In this document: positions 6,645-14,344 of the stretch, piece by piece | How positions within the stretch are numbered: position 1 is the stretch's first letter | Layout: each line of letters opens with the position of its first letter | Assembly: GCF_934202865.1 (NCBI RefSeq) | Contig: NZ_CAKPYL010000038.1 | Location: forward strand, 1 to 14,443 | Direction: 5' to 3' | Length of the DNA: 14,443 nucleotides | Source of the DNA: an uncultured Fenollaria sp. | GTDB taxonomy: Bacteria; Bacillota; Clostridia; Tissierellales; Peptoniphilaceae | The notes under the pieces: model-generated | Databases searched by the model: none | Told to the model about the DNA's origin: nothing | The model's input: the letters and a program-made list of their open reading frames with translations, nothing else | Position numbers and translations under genes: made by a program

Positions 6645-9014
6645 ATGGACAAAGCACTCAAAGTTTTAGAATATGACAAAATAATAGATATGCTACTAGA
6701 CTTAACTCAAGGTGAGCTTGCAAGAGACTTGGTAGAAAAGCTTGAGCCGTCAAATGACATAGATGATATAAGGCGCATGCAAGAAGAAACATCTGAAGCC
6801 TACAGGGTTTTAGTGAGGTACGGAGACATTGACTACTCATCCGCAACGCATATAAAGCATCTCGTGTCAAAGGCAAGTCTTGGGTCCATGCTTTTTATAG
6901 AAGATTTATACGATATAATGCAAAACATCTTCTTAGTAAGCTCAATTAAGAGATATTTAAAAACATCTATAGAAGATGAAAACTTAAAGCTAAAGCACTT
7001 AAGAAGGCTAAACGACAGCTTAGCCTCACTTGATGATCTCAAGAAAAAGCTTAGCATGACTATAGTATCGAGAGACGAGATAGCGGACAATGCCTCGAGC
7101 ACTTTAAGGAGCATAAGGCGAAGCAAGAAGCTTAAGAATCAAGCGATAGAAGATAAATTAAATTCATATATAACTAGTGATAAAACTAAAAAATATTTAC
7201 AAGATGCCATAGTTACTATGCGTGAAGGAAGATATGTAATACCCGTTAAAAACGAGTACCGATCAAGTGTTGAGGGCATGATACACGATATATCTCAAAA
7301 GGGATCAACAGTTTTTATTGAGCCAATGGCAGTCGTTAAACTAAATAACGAGTTAAGAGAGCTTGAAAACGAAGAGAAAAAAGAGATAGAAAGAATACTC
7401 TATGAGCTATCAAGCGAAGTATCTGAGTACAAGGCCTATCTTGAAACGAATGAAGAAGCTTTAAAAAGTATCTCATTTATATTTGCAAGGGCAAGGCTAG
7501 CTAGAGAGATGAGGGCGACAGAGCCAGTTTTAAACGATAAAGGCTATGTCAATCTAAAAAATGCAAGGCACCCATTAATACCAAAAGATAAGGTAGTGCC
7601 AACAACACTTGAGCTCGGAGATGAGTACACATCACTTATAATCACAGGACCAAACACCGGTGGTAAGACAGTTAGCTTAAAGACGGTTGGACTTATTACG
7701 CTGATGGCAAAGTCTGGTTTAAATATACCATGCGATAACAATTCATCAGTGGCAGTCTTTGATAAAGTTTACGCTGATATAGGCGACGAACAATCGATAG
7801 AGCAGTCACTATCAACATTTTCATCACACATGAAAAACATTGTTCATATAGTTGAAAACGCCGAATATAATGACTTAGTTCTATTCGATGAACTAGGTGC
7901 AGGTACTGATCCAACTGAGGGAGCGGCTCTTGCTATATCCATATTGAAGCTCTTTAGAGAGAGAAGAATTAGGACCATGGCGACGACACATTACTCACAA
8001 ATCAAGTTTTATGCGCTTACGAGCGAGGGCGTGAAGAATGCATCGATGGAGTTTAACGTCGATACACTGTCACCAACATACAGGCTCATCATAGGCATAC
8101 CTGGTAAGTCAAACGCTTTTGAAATATCGAAGCGGCTTGGCCTTGATCAAAAGATTATTGATAGCGCAAAAGAGCTTTTAAATGAGAACGACACTCGTTT
8201 TGAAGATGTTCTTAAGGCCATAGAAGAAGATAGAACTGAGATTGAAAACAAAAGAATTAAGATTAATGAAGAGAATGAAGAGATAGAAAGGCTTAGAGAA
8301 AAGCTTGAGAATAAAAATAAAAAGCTTGAAGATAGGCAAGAAGCCATCATTAACAAGGCAAAAGAAGAAGCGAGAGAGATAGTTAAGAAGGCGAAGAGCG
8401 AGAGCGCATTTATAATAGACGAATTAAAAGACATCTCATCCTTATCTAAAAAAGAGGACAGACGAAGGCTTCAAGAGGCAAAGGACTACCTAAGAGAGCT
8501 TGAAGATGAAAATAGATTAAAAATAAAAGACAATAAGAAGCGAACAAAAGAAATTCCTAAGGACATCAAGCTTGGTGAAAGCGTTAGAATCATTAGCATT
8601 GATAAGTTTGGCGAAGTAGAGACGCTTCCTGATGATAAGGGCGACTTAAATATTCAAGTTGGCATCATGAGTGTTAGAAGCAATATTAATGACATAGAGC
8701 GAAGTGAATCAAAAGAGGAAGTAAAGGTCGAGAAGAAGACTAAGTCCATTAACAAGGCTAAGTCAAAAAATATAAGTTCAGAAATTAATTTAATCGGAAG
8801 AACGGTTGATGAAGCGATACTTTTACTCGACAAATACCTTGATGATGCCTACCTCGCAAGGCTTAAAGAGGTCAGGATAATTCACGGTAAAGGCACTGGC
8901 ACACTTAGGGATGCAGTAAGAAAGTATTTACAAAATAGCAAACATGTTATAGAATATAGAGAGGCAGACTATACGGAGGGCGGTTCAGGAGCTACCGTAG
9001 CTGTTATTAAGTAG
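6645..9014 (+). CDS. mutS2: MutS2: ATPase with C-terminal Smr domain
   Basis: MutS2 is a homodimeric DNA- and ribosome-binding ATPase. It was described as a suppressor of homologous recombination, and work in Bacillus subtilis also shows a role in recognising and splitting collided ribosomes. At 789 aa it matches the family (about 780-790). The N-terminal core and clamp (about 1-310) lack the mismatch-reading domain of MutS. ATPase: Walker A GPNTGGKT at 335-342, signature region about 380-400, Walker B LVLFDELGAGTDP at 411-423, ATTH at 446-449. A charged coiled coil (about 505-635) leads to a KOW-like linker, then the Smr domain (about 713-789) with HGKGTG at 747-752. The usual LDLRG motif reads INLIG (714-718), a variant I associate with clostridial MutS2. 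ATG at 6645 has a weak AGGTGA at 6635-6640 with only 4 bases of spacing. argS follows with an excellent AGGAGG. Confidence 0.97.
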   Translation: MDKALKVLEYDKIIDMLLDLTQGELARDLVEKLEPSNDIDDIRRMQEETSEAYRVLVRYGDIDYSSATHIKHLVSKASLGSMLFIEDLYDIMQNIFLVSSIKRYLKTSIEDENLKLKHLRRLNDSLASLDDLKKKLSMTIVSRDEIADNASSTLRSIRRSKKLKNQAIEDKLNSYITSDKTKKYLQDAIVTMREGRYVIPVKNEYRSSVEGMIHDISQKGSTVFIEPMAVVKLNNELRELENEEKKEIERILYELSSEVSEYKAYLETNEEALKSISFIFARARLAREMRATEPVLNDKGYVNLKNARHPLIPKDKVVPTTLELGDEYTSLIITGPNTGGKTVSLKTVGLITLMAKSGLNIPCDNNSSVAVFDKVYADIGDEQSIEQSLSTFSSHMKNIVHIVENAEYNDLVLFDELGAGTDPTEGAALAISILKLFRERRIRTMATTHYSQIKFYALTSEGVKNASMEFNVDTLSPTYRLIIGIPGKSNAFEISKRLGLDQKIIDSAKELLNENDTRFEDVLKAIEEDRTEIENKRIKINEENEEIERLREKLENKNKKLEDRQEAIINKAKEEAREIVKKAKSESAFIIDELKDISSLSKKEDRRRLQEAKDYLRELEDENRLKIKDNKKRTKEIPKDIKLGESVRIISIDKFGEVETLPDDKGDLNIQVGIMSVRSNINDIERSESKEEVKVEKKTKSINKAKSKNISSEINLIGRTVDEAILLLDKYLDDAYLARLKEVRIIHGKGTGTLRDAVRKYLQNSKHVIEYREADYTEGGSGATVAVIK

Positions 9015-9023
9015 GAGGTAATT

Positions 9024-10721
9024 ATGATAAATTTTAAGGAAAAAGTAAGCGACGCTTTAAGCGCAGTTATTGAAGAGCTATCTAAAGAAGAGATAGATAA
9101 TCTAGTAGAAACACCGCCATCGTTTGATATGGGTGACTACGCGTTCCCAGTATTTAGACTTGCAAAGACATACAAGAAAGCACCTAATCTCATAGCTGAA
9201 GACATAAAAGAAAAACTAGGGGATAACGAATATTTTGAAAAGATAGAAAATGCAGGACCATATGTAAACTTCTTTATTAATAAAGAAAAACTTCTTGAAG
9301 CAGTTTATAAAGAGATAGAAGAAAAGGGAGAAATGTATGGTTCATCAGACATGGGTAAGGGCAAAAACGTTATCGTTGAGTTCTCATCACCTAATATTGC
9401 AAAACCAATGCACATAGGTCATATAAGATCAACAGTTATTGGTAACGCTCTTTATCATATATTTAAGCACCTTGGCTACAATGCCATCGCCATCAATCAC
9501 TTAGGTGACTATGGTACTCAATTCGGTATGCTTATAGCTGCTTACAAGCTTTGGGGCGACAGAGAAGCTATCGAAAAGAATCCTATAGACGAACTTCTTG
9601 ATTTATATGTAAGATACAATAAACTTCAAGAGCTAGATCCAGCTGCAAGAGACACTGCTAGAGACTGGTTTAAAAAGCTTGAACAAGGCGATGAAGAAGC
9701 TACTGAAATATGGACTTGGATGAAACAATTATCAATAGTTGAGTTCGAAAAAGTATATGATATGCTTGGAATAAAATATGACTCATACAAGGGCGAAGCA
9801 TTCTACTCAGATAAGATGCCAGCAGTTATCGAAGAGATAAAAGAAAAGAACATCGGTAAGATGGACGACGGCGCATACATCGTTGACTTAAAGCCATATA
9901 ACTTAACACCTTTGATCATAGTTAAGTCCAACGGAACAACAACTTATGCGACAAGAGACATCGCTGCTGCTAGATATAGAAAGAAAACTTATGACTTCTA
10001 CAAAAACATCTACGTAGTTGCCAGCGAACAAAATCTTCACTTCCAACAATGGAAGCAAGTTCTTAAGCTAATGGGAGACGAGTGGGCAGATGATTGTATC
10101 CACGTTAACTTCGGTTTAATCTCACTTAAGGACGGCGCTCTATCAACTAGACAAGGAAGAGTTTTAAAACTTGAAGACGTTTTAAACAAGGCCATAGAAA
10201 AAACTAGAGATATAATTGAAAAGAGAAATCCAAATCTTGAAAATAAAGATGAAGTAGCTAAGATGGTTGGTACTGGAGCTATAGTTTTCCAAGAGCTATT
10301 CAACCAAAGAATCAAAGACTATGTATTTGACTGGGACAAGACACTTTCCTTCGAAGGAGAAACAGGTCCTTACGCTCAATACACATACGCAAGATGTAAG
10401 TCATTAATCGATAAGAACGGCGGTTTTGATCCAGAGAAAGTTGATTTTGATCTAGTTAAAGACGAAGCTTATGAAATATTAAAATATGTTTATGACCTAC
10501 CAAGAACTATAGTTATGGCGATGGAAAAGTACGAAGCCTTTTATATAACAAGAAACATCATAGACATAGCAAAGGCATTCAACAAGTATTACGCAGCAAA
10601 CCAAATAATTACAGACGACGAAAAGCTTACAAATTCAAGACTTGCTATAGTTGACATAACTCAAAAAGCGATTAAAGTAGGCATGAACCTAATAGGAGTA
10701 CAAACTCCAGATAGAATGTAA
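9024..10721 (+). CDS. argS: Arginine--tRNA ligase
   Basis: Class I cytoplasmic synthetase that charges tRNA-Arg. Length 565 aa (usual 550-580). Residues 1-about 85 form the Arg-specific N-terminal (Add1) domain that reads the tRNA D-loop. The catalytic Rossmann core carries the HIGH motif at 130-133 within SSPNIAKPMHIGHIRS (121-136). The second signature appears as LSTRQGRV (373-380); ArgRS usually lacks a true KMSKS, and this enzyme has Gln where STRKG-type forms have Lys. GETGPYAQYTYAR (445-457) opens the helical DALR anticodon-binding domain, which ends at VGMNLIGVQTPDRM. ATG at 9024 follows AGGAGG at 9013-9018, which overlaps the mutS2 stop. The stop overlaps the next start by one base (TAATG). 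All arginine codons I checked in this gene are AGA, pointing to strong expression. Confidence 0.98.
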   Translation: MINFKEKVSDALSAVIEELSKEEIDNLVETPPSFDMGDYAFPVFRLAKTYKKAPNLIAEDIKEKLGDNEYFEKIENAGPYVNFFINKEKLLEAVYKEIEEKGEMYGSSDMGKGKNVIVEFSSPNIAKPMHIGHIRSTVIGNALYHIFKHLGYNAIAINHLGDYGTQFGMLIAAYKLWGDREAIEKNPIDELLDLYVRYNKLQELDPAARDTARDWFKKLEQGDEEATEIWTWMKQLSIVEFEKVYDMLGIKYDSYKGEAFYSDKMPAVIEEIKEKNIGKMDDGAYIVDLKPYNLTPLIIVKSNGTTTYATRDIAAARYRKKTYDFYKNIYVVASEQNLHFQQWKQVLKLMGDEWADDCIHVNFGLISLKDGALSTRQGRVLKLEDVLNKAIEKTRDIIEKRNPNLENKDEVAKMVGTGAIVFQELFNQRIKDYVFDWDKTLSFEGETGPYAQYTYARCKSLIDKNGGFDPEKVDFDLVKDEAYEILKYVYDLPRTIVMAMEKYEAFYITRNIIDIAKAFNKYYAANQIITDDEKLTNSRLAIVDITQKAIKVGMNLIGVQTPDRM

Positions 10722-12415
10722 TGAAAGTCGTATTTGTAGGTATTAACGCAAAGTTTTCACATACAAATATTGCTATAAGATATTTAAACAATGAGCTTAA
10801 AGATATGGTAGATTCTTCCTTTGAGGAATTTACCATAAACGAGCCTTTGGAGAAGATTGTTTACGAACTTCACAAGAAAGACGCCGATGTACTTATGTTT
10901 TCAACTTATATTTGGAACATCGATTACGTCAGAAAAGTTATTACTTCGCTAAAAAAGATTAAGCCAAGCTATACCATAGTCCTAGGCGGACCTGAGGTGA
11001 GCTTTGAAAAAGAAAGCTTTCTTAGAGCAAATCCAGCCTGTGACTACATAATCTATGGCGAGGGCGAGAGGGCTATGAAGGAATTTATTCTTTATAAGCA
11101 AGACGAGCTAAGTATTGACGAGGTTCACAATCTAGCCTATATTAATGATAATAGATACATTAAAACTGAAGAAGCACCCCTTATCGACATGAAGGATCTT
11201 AGCTTTCCTTATGAAGATGAAGAGGCTTTGGAGCATAGAACACTCTATTATGAAGCACAAAGAGGCTGTCCATATAGGTGTTCTTTTTGTTTATCTTCAG
11301 CAATAAAAGGTCTTAGGTACAAGCCCATTGACTTAGTGAAGATGGATTTAGATAGGCTTATAGCTATGAAACCGTCTATAGTTAAGTTTATAGACAGAAC
11401 CTTTAACTCGAACGAAGACTTTGCTATCAATATAATCGAACATATTTTAGAAAATAATAAAACGAATACCAAATTTCATTTTGAAATCACTCTTGATAGG
11501 ATGAGTGACAGATTTTACGAGACTTTGAAGAAACTTCCTAAGGATATGGTGCAGTTTGAGATAGGACTTCAATCAATAAACCCACAAACGCTCAAAGCGA
11601 TTCAAAGGCACAACGACTTAGAGAGAATCAAAGGGCACTCGCAGATGATTAAGGAGCTGGGGACTATTCATCAGCACATAGACCTTATCGCAGGACTGCC
11701 TTATGAGGACTTTGATAGTTTTAAAGAGTCTTTTAACTATCTTTATGATTTTAAGATAGAAAAAATTCAGCTCGGCTTTTTGAAAATGCTTAAGGGCTCC
11801 TTAGTGCGTTCACAAGAGGAAGCCTTTGGATATAAATACACTGACTATGCGCCTTATGAGGTTTTGAAAAATGAATTCTTATCTACAGATGAAATTATTG
11901 AGCTAAAGAAAATTGATTACGTCGTTGATAAAATTTATAACGAGGGAAGCTTTAAAAGAACACTCGAGATACTTGAAAGGCTGTACGCAAGCCCATTTGC
12001 AATGTTTGAAGATCTAGCAAATTTTATCGATGAAAACTTTGGCGTAGATAAGACCATTAAAAAAGAAAATTTATATAGACTAGTATATGAATTTATAAAA
12101 GTAAAAAATATTCTATCGGATGAGCTGGTCAAAGCACTGAGTCTTGACTATGCAGTGAACGTCAAATCACAGGCACCGCTTGACTTTATGCCATTTACAA
12201 AGCTTAGGGGTGACAAGCTACACAGCATTTTAAGGGATGAAGAGTTTAGAAAAACTTATTTATGGAAATATATAGAAGAGAAGAACAAAGACATCGTCAA
12301 TAAGGTCGCCATCATACTTATGGATGGAGCAGCATATCTGGTTGACGAGGACGTAGAAAGGATTAGTGATGACTATGTTCAAAGATATAATTTATACAAA
12401 CACAGAAGCGTTTAA
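10721..12415 (+). CDS. B12-binding-type radical SAM protein (DUF4080-like C-terminus)
   Basis: Uncharacterised radical SAM enzyme, 564 aa. Residues 1-about 125 form a Rossmann-like cobalamin-binding-type domain: FVGINAKFSHTNIAIRYL near the start, STYIWN at 61-66 and LGGPEVSF at 88-95. The DxHxxG motif that supplies a lower-axial His to cobalamin is absent, as in several radical SAM subfamilies of this fold. The radical SAM barrel (about 170-370) holds the Fe-S motif C183-x3-C187-x2-C190 (RGCPYRCSFC), FIDRTFN (223-229), FEIGLQSINPQTLKAIQR (279-296) and DLIAGLPYEDF (321-331). The C-terminal about 190 residues resemble DUF4080, with LQLGFLKMLKGS-like residues ahead of it (350-360). No substrate is known. 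Translation probably depends on ribosomes ending argS, because ATG at 10721 overlaps the argS stop and the only AGGAG (10694-10698) is 22 bases away. Family assignment is firm; the function is unknown. Confidence 0.87.
   Translation: MKVVFVGINAKFSHTNIAIRYLNNELKDMVDSSFEEFTINEPLEKIVYELHKKDADVLMFSTYIWNIDYVRKVITSLKKIKPSYTIVLGGPEVSFEKESFLRANPACDYIIYGEGERAMKEFILYKQDELSIDEVHNLAYINDNRYIKTEEAPLIDMKDLSFPYEDEEALEHRTLYYEAQRGCPYRCSFCLSSAIKGLRYKPIDLVKMDLDRLIAMKPSIVKFIDRTFNSNEDFAINIIEHILENNKTNTKFHFEITLDRMSDRFYETLKKLPKDMVQFEIGLQSINPQTLKAIQRHNDLERIKGHSQMIKELGTIHQHIDLIAGLPYEDFDSFKESFNYLYDFKIEKIQLGFLKMLKGSLVRSQEEAFGYKYTDYAPYEVLKNEFLSTDEIIELKKIDYVVDKIYNEGSFKRTLEILERLYASPFAMFEDLANFIDENFGVDKTIKKENLYRLVYEFIKVKNILSDELVKALSLDYAVNVKSQAPLDFMPFTKLRGDKLHSILRDEEFRKTYLWKYIEEKNKDIVNKVAIILMDGAAYLVDEDVERISDDYVQRYNLYKHRSV
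12356..12371 (+). promoter_or_regulatory. Shine-Dalgarno that decides the membrane-protein start
   Basis: Three in-frame starts lie close together: GTG 12366, ATG 12369 and ATG 12375. The purine stretch GAAAGGA ends at 12362, leaving 3, 6 and 12 bases to each of them. The 6-base spacing favours ATG 12369. The site lies wholly inside the end of the radical SAM gene. Confidence 0.5.
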
Positions 12416-13112
12416 AAGGCTTGGCACAACTATAAAAGAGAACTTTTCAGTGCTTATAGTCATGATGCTAGGCCTATTTGCCTTTGATTATCTGACAAAC
12501 TTGATAGCTGGAGCGCTCGCAATGGCGCTTGGCGGCGGCTTTACTATAATGCTAATAAGCCTCTTTATGTATATACTTATGCTTTTGAAATTTTCACTAG
12601 TGGCAAGTCTATTGTCAAGAGCAGTTGAAGGCGAGAAGATTCGTCTAAACAGCATATTTATGGGCTATAAGTATTACTTAACAAAGCTAGTTAACTATGT
12701 CTTCATCACTTATCTATTTGGCTTAGTTTTGGATATGGTCTTTAGCTCAGGCTCATTCACAAATCCTTATCAAGTGGACCACAGCCTATTATATGCCAAA
12801 ATGCTAGTGAACTTCATCGTTGTCTTCATTTTTAATGCATCGTTTGAAACACTTTACCAAACAGGAAACAATAGCATAGCCATCTTTACGTATGGAGCAA
12901 AATTCTTTTTTAATAACTTCCTTCAATGGTTATTCGCAGCAATACTATTAGTCCTTGCGCTTAACAGTGATATATTTGCAGGCGGCATCATTTTAAAAGG
13001 GATAGTTAGCTACGTCTTAATGCCTATCATCTTCATATATAGAGGCCACCTATTCAAAATACTTGACAATTCATCCATGAGAATGAGAGCTTTTAGAAGG
13101 AGAATGGACTAA
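12369..13112 (+). CDS. Multi-pass membrane protein of unknown function
   Basis: I do not recognise this 247-aa protein. A short cytosolic-looking N-terminus (1-25) is followed by long hydrophobic stretches, best read as about five or six membrane helices: roughly 26-53, 55-82, 104-126, 139-157, 181-202 and 205-226. There is no cleavable signal peptide and no obvious catalytic motif. The C-terminal tail (SMRMRAFRRRMD, 236-247) is strongly basic, which fits a cytoplasmic C-terminus. The general look is that of small integral-membrane proteins of the YciC or DUF975 type, but I cannot place it in a family. The start overlaps the radical SAM gene by 47 bases in another frame; the upstream GTG at 12366 and the ATG at 12375 are alternatives. 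It ends in TAATG, shared with the TPR gene, whose Shine-Dalgarno (AAGGAG, 13097-13102) lies within this gene. Co-expression with both neighbours is likely. Confidence 0.75.
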   Translation: MTMFKDIIYTNTEAFKRLGTTIKENFSVLIVMMLGLFAFDYLTNLIAGALAMALGGGFTIMLISLFMYILMLLKFSLVASLLSRAVEGEKIRLNSIFMGYKYYLTKLVNYVFITYLFGLVLDMVFSSGSFTNPYQVDHSLLYAKMLVNFIVVFIFNASFETLYQTGNNSIAIFTYGAKFFFNNFLQWLFAAILLVLALNSDIFAGGIILKGIVSYVLMPIIFIYRGHLFKILDNSSMRMRAFRRRMD

Positions 13113-14071
13113 TGAATATCGATAGTTTTAAATATTTACTTAGTGAAATATTTTTCATAGACTTAAAAGAAGAGCATGGAGCCTTCAAAAAGAACGTTGA
13201 ATACCCAGTTCTTATCAAGGACATGAGAAATATTGTAAAAGAGAATAAAGAAGATATAGATGCAAAGCTATTTTTAAGAGCTATGCCCATAGTTTTGTCA
13301 CTCGATAATAATTTTACGCACAAAAGTGCTTATGAAGATGCAATAAAAACTGTGAAGGACTTTGATAAATTCTTATTGCATGAAAGTTTAAACGAAGGCA
13401 ATGACATAGATATAAGGCTAGTCTATGCCTATTATCTAAAAGAAAATTACGACGATGTAAATTATGTATATTTATATGTTTCACTTCTAGAAGAAAAGTA
13501 CAAAGAAAAGGCCATTGACGAAGCTATAGAAATCTTTGAAAAGATTTACCTTGATTATAAGGATGGGAAGTACGCTTTATACAAGCTAGGATATTACTAT
13601 AGATATAAGAAGGACTACATCAGAAGTAAGGCCTACTTTGAAAAATACCTGAAGCTTGAGGACGAACTTGAGAAAAAAGAAGAGGTTCATGGCGTTTTGA
13701 GCCTTGACTATGAAGAGTACAAGATTGAACTAGCCGAGTACTTTATAGGCGTGAAAAAATTTAAGGAAGCATATGATATATTGATAGAAAACATTGATAA
13801 TGCTAAGGATGATAGAGTCTTTTACTACTTAAGCGTTGTTATGACCATGACAGGTAATTTCAAAGAGGCGCTTGACTACGCGATAGAGTCGAGCAAGGAC
13901 AGGCAGAGCGCTCAGTACATGGATCAGCTTGCTATATCAAACTACAACAGCGGCAACCTCGATAGCGCCATCGCAATACTTGAAAAGCAGATAAAGAAAG
14001 AAGACTACACGCCGAGCACGAAAGAGTACTTAGATAAGATGATAGAACAAAGAGATATGATGAATAAATAA
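13112..14071 (+). CDS. Tetratricopeptide-repeat (TPR) protein
   Basis: A 319-aa, highly charged, all-helical protein with no signal peptide or membrane helix, so probably cytoplasmic. TPR-like helix pairs are visible from about residue 102 onward. The clearest are about 134-185 (EAIEIFEKIY, then ALYKLGYYYRYKKDY and RSKAYFEKYL), 203-230 (IELAEYFIGVKKFKEAYDIL), 235-262 (FYYLSVVMTMTGNFKEALDYA) and 268-296 (YMDQLAISNYNSGNLDSAIAIL). The Gly/Asn-x-(Leu/Phe)-x-x-Ala pattern in the turns is typical of TPRs. The first about 100 residues have no recognisable domain. TPR proteins are protein-binding scaffolds; the partner is unknown, though the preceding membrane protein is a natural candidate because the two genes share TAATG (13110-13114). 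ATG at 13112 is supported by AAGGAG at 13097-13102. It is the last gene before the terminator. Confidence 0.8.
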   Translation: MNIDSFKYLLSEIFFIDLKEEHGAFKKNVEYPVLIKDMRNIVKENKEDIDAKLFLRAMPIVLSLDNNFTHKSAYEDAIKTVKDFDKFLLHESLNEGNDIDIRLVYAYYLKENYDDVNYVYLYVSLLEEKYKEKAIDEAIEIFEKIYLDYKDGKYALYKLGYYYRYKKDYIRSKAYFEKYLKLEDELEKKEEVHGVLSLDYEEYKIELAEYFIGVKKFKEAYDILIENIDNAKDDRVFYYLSVVMTMTGNFKEALDYAIESSKDRQSAQYMDQLAISNYNSGNLDSAIAILEKQIKKEDYTPSTKEYLDKMIEQRDMMNK

Positions 14072-14078
14072 GAGATGA

Positions 14079-14115
14079 ACCCTCATTGACGAGTAAGTCG
14101 GTGAGGGTATTTTTT
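14079..14115 (+). terminator. Strong intrinsic terminator ending the operon
   Basis: The arms ACCCTCATTGAC (14079-14090) and GTCGGTGAGGGT (14097-14108) can pair over 12 positions, including two G-U pairs, around a 6-base loop (GAGTAA). One A and then six T follow at 14110-14115. It starts 7 bases after the TPR stop codon and is a textbook Rho-independent terminator. It separates the ten-gene block from the promoter region to its right. Confidence 0.93.
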
Positions 14116-14211
14116 ATTTATATGGATTGGGTCTTGGGTGTATGATGAGCGGATGATTTATGACACGTACTTCGTGTGAGACGATTGATACAATAGTGTA
14201 AATTGATTTGC
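14116..14211. other. Intergenic spacer with no identifiable gene
   Basis: No open frame with a ribosome binding site, no RNA gene and no repeat was recognised here. The only structure is a short possible hairpin, ACACG-TACTT-CGTGT (14163-14177), a 5-bp stem without a T tract, which may be chance. Confidence 0.5.
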
Positions 14212-14239
14212 TTGACAACAATGTATAGTAGCAAATAAA
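14212..14239 (+). promoter_or_regulatory. Weak upstream promoter candidate (P1)
   Basis: A perfect -35 hexamer, TTGACA (14212-14217), is followed after 16 bases by AATAAA (14234-14239), which matches only four of six -10 positions. It lies about 98 bases upstream of the much better promoter at 14310. Tandem promoters are common ahead of rRNA operons, so it may be real, but the -10 is poor. Confidence 0.3.
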
Positions 14240-14255
14240 AGACTTGTATATTAAT

Positions 14256-14309
14256 GTAAAAATATTTTTAAAAATTTTTAAAATTGTTTAACTTTTTTCG
14301 AAAAAACCC
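14256..14309 (+). promoter_or_regulatory. AT-tract UP-element-like region
   Basis: Nearly pure A/T stretch directly upstream of the strong promoter. It has alternating runs: A5 (14258-14262), T5 (14265-14269), A5 (14270-14274), T5 (14275-14279), A4 (14280-14283), T6 (14293-14298) and A6 (14301-14306). A-to-T junctions recur about every 9-12 bases, which predicts bent DNA and a site for the RNA polymerase alpha C-terminal domain. Such elements boost rRNA and other very strong promoters. Confidence 0.65.
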
Positions 14310-14338
14310 TTGACAAGTAAGAAAATTAATGGTAGAAT
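14310..14338 (+). promoter_or_regulatory. Near-consensus sigma-A promoter (P2), probably of an rRNA operon
   Basis: TTGACA (14310-14315) and TAGAAT (14333-14338) are separated by exactly 17 bases. The -35 is perfect and the -10 differs from TATAAT at one position. Transcription should start near 14345. With the AT tracts upstream and no ribosome binding site or open frame in the next about 100 bases, this is most simply the promoter of a stable RNA operon, the likeliest being 16S rRNA. The product is inferred; the gene lies beyond the window. Confidence 0.85.
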
Positions 14339-14344
14339 GGATAA

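Noticed and set aside
6645..9014. MutS (mismatch repair) rather than MutS2
   Set aside because: The mismatch-recognition N-terminal domain is absent and a C-terminal Smr domain is present, which defines MutS2.
14163..14177. Hairpin ACACG/CGTGT as a terminator or attenuator
   Set aside because: The stem has only 5 bp and no T tract follows; a strong terminator already lies just upstream.
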